Both the position numbers and the translations under genes were made by a program. Positions 16,129-22,538 of a stretch of 28,717 nt of DNA are shown one piece after another. The number at the start of each line of letters is the position of its first letter. Position 1 is the stretch's first letter. This DNA is from CAZUMJ01 sp964621605 (lineage in GTDB: Bacteria; Actinomycetota; Acidimicrobiia; Acidimicrobiales; Iamiaceae), in NCBI GenBank assembly GCA_964621605.1, contig CAZUMJ010000038.1, forward strand, positions 1-28,717, in the 5' to 3' direction. The notes under the pieces were generated by a model. It did no database searches. It was not told the origin of the DNA and saw nothing but the letters and a program-made list of their open reading frames with translations.

Positions 16129-17859
16129 TCAGGGAAGCTCGGTGACCGTGTCGGTGGAGGCGTCGTAGCGCAGGCTTCCGTGCTGGAAGCGCAAGGTGGT
16201 GATGTCGCCTGACGTCTCGGGTGCGGCGGCCGGGTAGCCGAAGGTCGATTGCTCGGCGCCCGCGGTGCGCCAGTACGCGCGAATCGGTGCCGGCACCTCG
16301 TGTGCGCCGGTGGCCGGCGTCCAGTAGATCGACGCACCTGACGCGAAGTCGTTGAAGCGGCCGACGCCGTCGGGGCAGCCGGTCTCGTCGGTGATCGGGT
16401 AGCCGAGCGTGCCCGTCGCGCCACCGAGTTGCTGGTAGCGCAGGTTGATGAGGCCGCGCACCTCGTGGGCGTCGGTGGTGGGGCTCCAGTAGATGCGCCC
16501 GCCCTGGAAGACGTTGTAGCGGCCGGTGCCGTCGCCGACGGGGAGCTCGTCGGTGGTGGGGTAGCCGAGGGCGGAGCGTTCCCATCCTTTGAGCGCCCAG
16601 CGGTAGCGGATGGCGCCGACGACGGCATGCGCGCCGGTGGTGGGCGTCCAGTAGATCGAGGCGCCTTTTGAGAAGTGGTTGAAGCGGCCGACGCCGTCGG
16701 GACAGCCGGTCTCGTCGGTGATCGGGTAGCCCAGGTCGCCGAGTGCGCCGCCGAGCGCCTGGTAGCGCTGGTTGATGAGGCCGCGGACCTCGTGGGCGTC
16801 GGTGGTGGGGCTCCAGTAGATGCGCCCGCCCTGGAAGGCGTTGTAACGGCCGGTGCCGTCGCCGACGGGGAGCTCGTCGGTGGTGGGGTAGCCGAGGGCG
16901 GAGCGTTCCCATCCTTTGAGCGCCCAGCGGTAGCGGATGGCGCCGACGACGGCATGCGCGCCGGTGGTGGGCGTCCAGTAGATGGAGCCGCCACGGTGGA
17001 AGTGGTTGTAGCGGCCGATGCCGTCGGGGCAAGGCGTCTCGTTCGTGGTGGGGTAGCCCAGCGGCCCCATGACCGATCCCGTTGCCGCGTAGCGCTCCCA
17101 AATGAGGCCGTGCACCTCGTGCACACCCGCCCCCCACGCCGCATAGATCGCACCGCTGCGGAAGTAGGCGACACGGCCGTAGCCGTCAGGGGTCGGCCCT
17201 TCGGCAACCTTGAGCGGGCCGAGCGGGCTGCCGTCGCTGCCGAGGTCGACCCACAACCGCATGATGTCGCTCGCGCACTGGCCCGGTAGGCACGGGGCGC
17301 TGTGGGTGACGGTGTTGTTGTCGGTGGCGCTCGACGTGGTGCAGTTGAGGTCGGTGAGCTGCCACGGCGGCGTGCAGCTCACGAGCCGGCAGGCAACCGG
17401 GCCGTAGCACGCGATCTGCTGGTTGCACTGGCCGTAGCGGAACTGGTTGCACGAGTCGAAGCGGCTGTCGCAGGTGCCGGTGACACACCGGCACGGGCGG
17501 TCGACCCCGCACATCACGTTGCAGTCGAGGTAGTAGCGGGCCGACCCGCAGCAGAACGCCGAGTTGTCTGCCTTCCACCACCCCGCGCTGAACGTGCCAG
17601 GCGGGCACGAGTTCTGCCCGTTGTTGATCGTGCAGCAGAACACGCTCCAGCCGTCGGCGCAGGTGTTGCCGGTGCCGCACACCGCGTCGTACGCGCTGAC
17701 CGGACGCATCGCGTAGCGGATGGGGTTGACGGCGAGCGCCGAGCCCACGACCGCGGTCTTCACCAGGAAGCTCCGCCGGCCGGTGCGCGGCAGCTTGTCG
17801 AGCCAGCGTGAGACCTTGTCGACGGCCTGCTCGGCGAACGTGCTCGGGCTCTCGGTCAC
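16129..17859 (-). CDS. Tat-exported Cys-rich methylamine-dehydrogenase-light-chain-like domain fused to LGFP repeats
   Basis: 576 residues. Residues 25-50 carry a twin-arginine signal (GRRSFLVK plus hydrophobic run). Residues 61-195 hold 20 cysteines and align by eye with the methylamine dehydrogenase light chain (MauA): NSCPPGTFSAGWWKADN against NCPPGTKLATASWVAS, and NQQIACYG against NDIIWCFG (MauA from memory). W94/W95 can match the first TTQ tryptophan, but A150 stands where the second should be. Residues about 200-576 are seven LGFP repeats of about 54 residues (LGYPTTDE, GRYNxF, GxIYWSPTTDAHEV), modules known from actinobacterial wall-associated proteins. Repeats 3-4 and 5-6 are a recent duplication. 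GTG start overlaps the upstream stop (GTGA). It is last in the operon, and the upstream MauE/MauD-like genes probably form its disulfides. Function unknown. Confidence 0.85.
   Translation of the reverse strand: MTESPSTFAEQAVDKVSRWLDKLPRTGRRSFLVKTAVVGSALAVNPIRYAMRPVSAYDAVCGTGNTCADGWSVFCCTINNGQNSCPPGTFSAGWWKADNSAFCCGSARYYLDCNVMCGVDRPCRCVTGTCDSRFDSCNQFRYGQCNQQIACYGPVACRLVSCTPPWQLTDLNCTTSSATDNNTVTHSAPCLPGQCASDIMRLWVDLGSDGSPLGPLKVAEGPTPDGYGRVAYFRSGAIYAAWGAGVHEVHGLIWERYAATGSVMGPLGYPTTNETPCPDGIGRYNHFHRGGSIYWTPTTGAHAVVGAIRYRWALKGWERSALGYPTTDELPVGDGTGRYNAFQGGRIYWSPTTDAHEVRGLINQRYQALGGALGDLGYPITDETGCPDGVGRFNHFSKGASIYWTPTTGAHAVVGAIRYRWALKGWERSALGYPTTDELPVGDGTGRYNVFQGGRIYWSPTTDAHEVRGLINLRYQQLGGATGTLGYPITDETGCPDGVGRFNDFASGASIYWTPATGAHEVPAPIRAYWRTAGAEQSTFGYPAAAPETSGDITTLRFQHGSLRYDASTDTVTELP
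16444..16983 (-). repeat. 327-bp tandem duplication inside the LGFP region
   Basis: The stretch from 16444 to 16656 recurs at 16771-16983, an offset of 327 bp (109 codons, two LGFP repeats). From 16460 to 16656 I count only two differences, both near 16510-16525. It points to recent unit duplication or gene conversion. Confidence 0.85.
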
Positions 17860-18392
17860 GGCTGATGTACCTCGACGGTCGGAAGGACGGTATTGACGGC
17901 CTTGAGGAGGCGGCTGCCCTGCTTCGCGGCGCCGAGCACGACGAACACGCAGAAGGCTCGGCCGTTCTCGTTGCAGAAGACCTGCAGCCCGGCCTGGCCG
18001 GGGATGCGGCGCTGCAGCGCGTTGGGGTTGAAGCGTCGCAGCTCGAGGCTGCGAGGGAACGGATTCGCGAACAGGGCTTCGCCGACGCTCTCCGGCCCGT
18101 ACTCGAAGATCGTGACGAACACATGGTCGCCGGTCATGCGCTCGACCGCGCCCGATCCGAAGTCGCCGCGGTTCGGTGGCAGGGCGAAGTTGCCGAGGTG
18201 GACCACGGGGAACGTGCGCTCACCGGGCCAGCCCTGTGCGAGGCGGCCGGTGATGTCGGCGGCGCGCACCGCCTCACCTGGTGCCGGAGGGGCGATGGTG
18301 GTGGGGGGCGCGTCACGGACCATCGCGCGGCCCTCCCAACCGGACGGAAGAGGAACGGTGATGCCGTAGGCGTCGAGGGTGTGCGCGCTCAT
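17856..18392 (-). CDS. unrecognised 178-residue protein of the Mau-like operon
   Basis: I do not recognise a family. It begins MSAHTLDAYGITVPLPSGWEGRAM, has no signal peptide or membrane segment, and looks like a compact alpha/beta fold. Notable segments are FPVVHLGNFALPPNRGDFGSG near the middle and LQVFCNENGRAFCVFVVLG near the end, containing its only two cysteines (seven residues apart). Both ends overlap neighbours by 4 bp: its ATG shares ATGA with the thioredoxin-like gene, and its TGA shares GTGA with the Cys-rich LGFP gene. That implies translational coupling and a shared job, perhaps as a cytoplasmic or membrane-associated partner of the exported Cys-rich protein (inference). Confidence 0.85.
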   Translation of the reverse strand: MSAHTLDAYGITVPLPSGWEGRAMVRDAPPTTIAPPAPGEAVRAADITGRLAQGWPGERTFPVVHLGNFALPPNRGDFGSGAVERMTGDHVFVTIFEYGPESVGEALFANPFPRSLELRRFNPNALQRRIPGQAGLQVFCNENGRAFCVFVVLGAAKQGSRLLKAVNTVLPTVEVHQP

Positions 18393-19282
18393 TCGGTTGT
18401 CGTCTCGCGGTTGGAGGAGGGGCGTGCGTCGGGGGGAGCGGGTGCGAGGCGTGCGTCGGCGGGAGCGGGTGCATCGGCGGACGTCGTCGCGGCTTCTGCC
18501 TGCGCGCGCGCATCGCGTGCGAGGTCACCGGTGCCGGGCTCGTGGTACAGGCGGGGATCGCCCGGGAAGATGCCTGCCGCCATCAGCTCGCGGTCGACGG
18601 CGAGCTCGCGCTCGGCGTCGCTCACGGGCTTGCGATCACGTGCCCCGGCCTCGCCGAGCGTGAAGCGCAGATCGCCCGTCGCCTGGGCGAGGAGCCCGGC
18701 GACTTGCTCCCACGACAGTCCGGTCCCTTCGCCGCGCACCTTGCCGGTCGCGCCTTCGATCGACACGAAGTACGGCGACCCCGGCACGCGGTAGTGCGCC
18801 CACGCCTCGCTCGACAGCACGAGATCGACGCCCCCTGGCGCGACCTTCGCGAGGGCCGACGGGCTCTCCTCGTTGGCGCTCTTCGTGACGACGACGAGGC
18901 GGGTGCCGTCAGGGAGGTGGTAGCTCGTCGGGTCGGCGAACGTCTCCCAGAACGAGCCGCACGTCAGGCAGGTGCTGGAGAGGAAGGCGAGCAGCGTGTC
19001 GTGGGGGACATCAGCGACACGGAGGTGGACGGCGCCCTCGGTGAGCGTGGCGCCGTCGATGTCGCGTGCGGCGGGGAAGCCCTCGTCGCCGGACGGGCGA
19101 GGGATGCCGGGTTGGACGTTGATCTGGCTGGCGGTCAGACGGTCGTGACCACCGGCGCCGGCGTCGTCACCGCTGAGCTCGTGGAGACGTCGCAGGATCG
19201 CGGCGTGGCTGCGGAGCAGGCCCGCCACGAGGAGGCACAGCACGGCCACGGCGATGGCGAGCGCCACGATGGCAGCGATCAC
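18389..19282 (-). CDS. membrane-anchored MauD-like thioredoxin-fold protein
   Basis: 297 residues. One N-terminal membrane helix (residues 1-23) leaves the rest outside the membrane, the layout of MauD, which is needed for disulfide formation in the methylamine dehydrogenase light chain (family knowledge). The thioredoxin core spans about 70-205: STCLTCGSFW gives the CxxC at C105/C108, and YRVPGSPYF is the cis-proline loop. A further C-terminal extension of about 90 residues is Ala/Pro/Asp-rich. The GTG at 19282 is chosen because it overlaps the MauE-like stop (GTGA) and starts directly at the helix; longer upstream readings enter the MauE-like gene. Likely an extracytoplasmic disulfide oxidoreductase acting with its neighbours. 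Confidence 0.85.
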   Translation of the reverse strand: MIAAIVALAIAVAVLCLLVAGLLRSHAAILRRLHELSGDDAGAGGHDRLTASQINVQPGIPRPSGDEGFPAARDIDGATLTEGAVHLRVADVPHDTLLAFLSSTCLTCGSFWETFADPTSYHLPDGTRLVVVTKSANEESPSALAKVAPGGVDLVLSSEAWAHYRVPGSPYFVSIEGATGKVRGEGTGLSWEQVAGLLAQATGDLRFTLGEAGARDRKPVSDAERELAVDRELMAAGIFPGDPRLYHEPGTGDLARDARAQAEAATTSADAPAPADARLAPAPPDARPSSNRETTTE

Positions 19283-19833
19283 GACTCGTCCCCATCGGTG
19301 CGAACGACGGCGGCTGCAACGAGAACCTCGGGGAGCACCGTGAAGGCCACGATGACTGCCCAGGTGGCGACCAGGGCGCACACGAGGAACGCCACGCCGT
19401 CGCCCGCGCCTGACGCGAACGCCCCGCGCAGCGGCCCGGCGGGGCGCACGAGTGCGCTGGCGGACGCGATCGCCAGCACAACGTTGAGCACGATGTGGAT
19501 GGGATGCACGGGCGCCGCTGTCGATCCGAAGCAGCCGCAGGTACCAGCGCCGCCACGTTGGGCGAGGAGGCGTGCGGCGAACGCGGCGAAGAGCAGCTGA
19601 GCGACCACGATCGCGGCCACCGTCGCGCGGTTGCCCCACGCCAGCGCAGCGGCGGCCGCCAGTACCTCGACGGTGCCGATCGCGGTGGCATGCGCTGGGC
19701 CCGCTCGATCGAGCAGGGGGAGACGCGCATCACGCAAGGCTTGTGCCGTGCCGAGCGGGCGGGCGAGCTTGGCGACCCCTGCTGCGCCGATCACGAGCGA
19801 ACACACCGCCACCGGTGCAACCGTCCACGCCAT
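19279..19833 (-). CDS. MauE/DoxX-like redox membrane protein
   Basis: 184 residues with about four membrane helices (roughly 3-22, 48-65, 70-91, 110-175). GTCGCFGS (97-104) matches the conserved CGCFG element of MauE-type proteins, likely to pass electrons from or to the thioredoxin partner; C11 is a further cysteine at the first helix. MauE and MauD are jointly needed to make the six-disulfide light chain in methylotrophs (family knowledge). First gene of the operon. The ATG at 19833 lies only 6 nt after TACGAT, so the mRNA may be leaderless. An upstream open reading of 41 residues is rejected because it translates the palindromic repeat array. Confidence 0.85.
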   Translation of the reverse strand: MAWTVAPVAVCSLVIGAAGVAKLARPLGTAQALRDARLPLLDRAGPAHATAIGTVEVLAAAAALAWGNRATVAAIVVAQLLFAAFAARLLAQRGGAGTCGCFGSTAAPVHPIHIVLNVVLAIASASALVRPAGPLRGAFASGAGDGVAFLVCALVATWAVIVAFTVLPEVLVAAAVVRTDGDES

Positions 19834-19839
19834 CCGACG

Positions 19840-19845
19840 ATCGTA
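19840..19845 (-). promoter_or_regulatory. -10 box of the Mau-like operon (leaderless)
   Basis: TACGAT on the minus strand ends 6 nt before the MauE-like ATG. With transcription starting about 6-7 nt after the -10, the ATG would be at or next to +1. There is no ribosome site. No clear -35 is visible. Confidence 0.5.
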
Positions 19846-19883
19846 CTTGTGCACGAGATGGCGATCGGCACGCCGTCCCTCTC

Positions 19884-20007
19884 GTTCTGGGCACCGATTC
19901 GGTGCATCCCTCTCGTTCTGGGCACCGATTCGGTGCGTCCGTCTTGTTCTGGGCACCGATTCGGTGCGTCCGTCTTGTTCTGGGCACCGATTCGGTGCGT
20001 CCGTGGA
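19884..20007. repeat. four 31-bp repeats each with a 7+7 palindrome
   Basis: Units at 19884-19914, 19915-19945, 19946-19976 and 19977-20007 begin GTTCTGGGCACCGATTCGG. Each contains GCACCGA-T-TCGGTGC (19891-19905, 19922-19936, 19953-19967, 19984-19998). A one-mismatch inverse half-unit follows at 20010-20026 (GAATCGGTGCCGAGAAC), and a shorter one begins near 20031. The array fills the divergent spacer between the Mau-like operon and the CocE-like gene, 19834-20173, which otherwise holds only the two candidate -10 boxes. Confidence 0.95.
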
Positions 20008-20117
20008 TGGAATCGGTGCCGAGAACGGCAGGGTGCCGAGAACGCTGGCGCGACGGGCCGTCGTGGTCGTGTGTCACACGCGCATGGTCCTGCCCGCCCC
20101 GCTACGTGGTCGGCGCG

Positions 20118-20123
20118 TAAACT
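20118..20123 (+). promoter_or_regulatory. candidate -10 box of the CocE-like gene
   Basis: TAAACT fits the TAnnnT pattern seen at other genes here and would give a leader of about 45 nt. No convincing -35 lies upstream. Confidence 0.4.
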
Positions 20124-20173
20124 CCGCACGCCTCACGCGAGCCGGTTGCGTGGTGGAGTCAGGGGGAAGCGGT

Positions 20174-22474
20174 ATGTCGGATGCCTCGGGGGGTCGGCGC
20201 GCGCGGCGTGCCATGCCCGTGTTGCTGAGCTTGGCGCTGTTGGTGCCGCTCGCATGCTCGTCGTCGAAGGGCGGCGGCGACCGCGCCGCGACCGCGCCGT
20301 TCCACGTGCAGGGCTCGGTCGAACAGCTTGCGGTCACTGCGGCTCCGGTCGGGCACCGCCTCGAGCTTCTCGACGCCAGCGGAAAGACCGCTGCGACGGG
20401 CAAAGCCGATGCGCTCGGCAGCATGCTGTTCCGCAAGGTGAAGCCAGGCGCGGGGTACCGCGTCGTGGATGCCGACGCGCACACCCGCAGCGGCGAGGCG
20501 ACCGTTCTCACGAGGGCCGTGGCGCCGCCCGACACGAAGCTCTACGACCAGACGCTTCCCACGGGGTTCGACTCGGCCGGCAAAGCGCTCAAGCTGGGGG
20601 GCTACGGCTACCTCACCGTGCGCGACGGCACGAAGCTGGCGATCAACGTGCGCCTTCCCGGCCCGCCCGAGAAGGGCCCCTACCCGACCGTCATCGAGTA
20701 CGGCGGCTACGCGTTCGCTCGCCCGGGCGCACCCGAGTCGAGCATCGCGCCTGTCTGGAACGTGCTCGGCTACGCCGTGGTCGACATCAACGTGCGCGGC
20801 TCCGGCTGCTCGGGTGGCGCGTTCGACTTCTTCGAGTGGCTGCAGGTGCTCGACGGGTACGACGCCATCGAGACCGTTGCCCGCCAGCCCTGGGTGCTCA
20901 ACCACCGCGTCGGCATGGCCGGCATCTCCTACGGCGGCATCAGCCAGCTCTTCGTTGCCCAGACCAACCCGCCGCACCTCGCGGCGATCACCCCTGACTC
21001 GGTGATCGAGAGCGTCACGACCACTCTGCGACCGGGGGCGATGCTCAACACCGGCTTCGCCTACCAGTGGGCGAAGGGCCGTGACAGCGATGCCCAACCG
21101 GGTGCCGACGGCAAGGGCCAGTCGTGGGTGTGGGAGCGGATGCAGGCCGGCGACAAGACCTGCATCGCCAACCAGGCCCTGCACGGGCAGGCCGTGAACC
21201 TCGTCGACATGATCGAGAAGAACATCTACTACGACCCGGCGATCGTCGATCCGGTCAGCCCGTCGAGCTTCGTGGACAAGATCAAGGTGCCGACCTTCCT
21301 GTCGTGCCAGTGGCAGGACGAGCAGACCGGTGGCGCGTGTCCGATGCTGGCGTCGAAGTTCGGCACGAAGAACGTGTGGATGGCGTTCACCAACGGCACG
21401 CACATCGACTCGCTCGACCCGTACCAGATCCAACGGCAGTTCGACATGATGGAGATCTACGTCGCCGGCCGAAAGCCCGACCAGAAGATCCTCAACGGCT
21501 TCATGGGCGCGCTGTACCTGACCGAGATGAACGTCGGAGGAGTCACCGCGCCACACGACCCGATCGCGGATGCGCCCGATCTGGCGTCAGCCAAGAAGGC
21601 CTTCGAAGCGCAACCGCGCATCACGGTGCTGTTCGACAGCGGCCACGGCGGCACAAGCCCGGGGGCGCCAGTTCCGGGGTTCAGCGCCAGCTTCTCTTCG
21701 CTCACCGACGGGATCACGGCGACTCCGTTCGTGTTCCAGCCCGACGGGTCGCTGGGTGCGCAGCCCGCGACCACCGCGCAGTCCGCATCGTTCACCTGGG
21801 ACCCCACCGCGCGGCCCGAGACGTCCATGCAGGACCACGGACTCAGCGGTGTCTGGGCGGCGCTGCCGTCCTACGACTGGGCGCCTCCGGTGCAGGGCAA
21901 AGCGGTGAGCTGGGTCAGCCCGCCGTTGGCGAACGACATGGTGGTGGTCGGCGGGGGAGCGGTCGAGACGTGGTTGCAGTCGACCGACACCGACACCGAC
22001 CTCCAGGTGACCGTCAGCGAGGTGCGCCCCGACGGGCAGGAGGTGTTCGTGCAGGGCGGCTGGCTCCGTGCGTCGTACCGCAAGCTCGACCCGGCCAAGT
22101 CCACCGAGCTGTACCCGATGCCGTCCGCGCGCAAGGCCGACGTTGCGCCGCTCCCGAAGGGGGAGTGGTCGAAGGTCGTCATCCCGCTCTACGCGCAGGG
22201 CCATGCCTACCGGGCCGGGTCGCGGCTGCGGGTCACGATCCTCGCCCCGGGTGGGTCGCAGCCCCAGTGGGCGTTCCGGACGCTGCAGCCCAAGGGCACG
22301 GTCGTCGACAGCATCGCGATGAGCCCCACCATGCCGTCGCGTCTGCTCTTGCCGGTGGCGACGAAGGTGGCGATCCCGACCCCGCGTTCCGCGACCTGTC
22401 CAGGCCTCCGCGGACAGCCGTGCCGGCCGTTCGTGGCGCTCACGAACGACGTCGGTCCGGTGCCTGCGGGGTGA
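20174..22474 (+). CDS. CocE/NonD-family alpha/beta hydrolase, exported
   Basis: 766 residues. The N-terminus is basic then hydrophobic and ends LVPLACSSSKGGG (Cys28), a lipoprotein-like signal with a non-standard lipobox. A small beta domain (about 40-115) precedes the hydrolase. That domain has the oxyanion/strand region VIEYGGY, RGSGCSGGAFDFFEW, and the nucleophile elbow GISYGG (Ser252); likely Asp and His partners lie in CQWQDEQTGG and NGTHIDS. The C-terminal part (from about 540) is the jelly-roll of X-Pro dipeptidyl-peptidase-like (S15/CocE) proteins, with DTDLQVTVSEVRPDGQE and RAGSRLRVTILAPG. Members cleave acyl, ester or proline-peptide bonds; the substrate cannot be told. ATG 20174 follows AGGGGG (20161-20166). 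Divergent from the Mau-like operon. Confidence 0.9.
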   Translation: MSDASGGRRARRAMPVLLSLALLVPLACSSSKGGGDRAATAPFHVQGSVEQLAVTAAPVGHRLELLDASGKTAATGKADALGSMLFRKVKPGAGYRVVDADAHTRSGEATVLTRAVAPPDTKLYDQTLPTGFDSAGKALKLGGYGYLTVRDGTKLAINVRLPGPPEKGPYPTVIEYGGYAFARPGAPESSIAPVWNVLGYAVVDINVRGSGCSGGAFDFFEWLQVLDGYDAIETVARQPWVLNHRVGMAGISYGGISQLFVAQTNPPHLAAITPDSVIESVTTTLRPGAMLNTGFAYQWAKGRDSDAQPGADGKGQSWVWERMQAGDKTCIANQALHGQAVNLVDMIEKNIYYDPAIVDPVSPSSFVDKIKVPTFLSCQWQDEQTGGACPMLASKFGTKNVWMAFTNGTHIDSLDPYQIQRQFDMMEIYVAGRKPDQKILNGFMGALYLTEMNVGGVTAPHDPIADAPDLASAKKAFEAQPRITVLFDSGHGGTSPGAPVPGFSASFSSLTDGITATPFVFQPDGSLGAQPATTAQSASFTWDPTARPETSMQDHGLSGVWAALPSYDWAPPVQGKAVSWVSPPLANDMVVVGGGAVETWLQSTDTDTDLQVTVSEVRPDGQEVFVQGGWLRASYRKLDPAKSTELYPMPSARKADVAPLPKGEWSKVVIPLYAQGHAYRAGSRLRVTILAPGGSQPQWAFRTLQPKGTVVDSIAMSPTMPSRLLLPVATKVAIPTPRSATCPGLRGQPCRPFVALTNDVGPVPAG

Positions 22475-22477
22475 ACG

Positions 22478-22498
22478 CCGACACCCGCCGGGTTTCGG
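22478..22498 (+). terminator. weak hairpin after the CocE-like gene
   Basis: CCGACACCC and GGGTTTCGG pair with one mismatch around GCC, 3 nt past the stop codon. It is short and has no T tract; possible transcript end before the trigger-factor promoter. Confidence 0.3.
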
Positions 22499-22523
22499 TG
22501 ATCGGGGCGGTCCGGTCCACCGG

Positions 22524-22529
22524 TACACT
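22524..22529 (+). promoter_or_regulatory. -10 box of tig (leaderless)
   Basis: TACACT ends 9 nt before the GTG start of trigger factor, and the bases between (CCCCTCCCT) contain no Shine-Dalgarno sequence. Transcription would start at or within about 3 nt of the start codon. Confidence 0.55.
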
Positions 22530-22538
22530 CCCCTCCCT

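Noticed and set aside
15069..17207. Long minus-strand frame of 712 codons covering tRNA-Gly, the YcnI-like gene and the LGFP gene
   Set aside because: Crosses a tRNA and two well-supported genes in the wrong frame; low-complexity Pro/Thr/Ser sequence.
16129..17859. Active methylamine dehydrogenase
   Set aside because: No heavy chain, MauG or amicyanin gene, a likely Trp-to-Ala change at a TTQ position, and a fusion to LGFP repeats.
19834..19956. N-terminal extension of the MauE-like protein
   Set aside because: It would translate the 31-bp palindromic repeats; the -10 box at 19840-19845 is 6 nt before the ATG at 19833.
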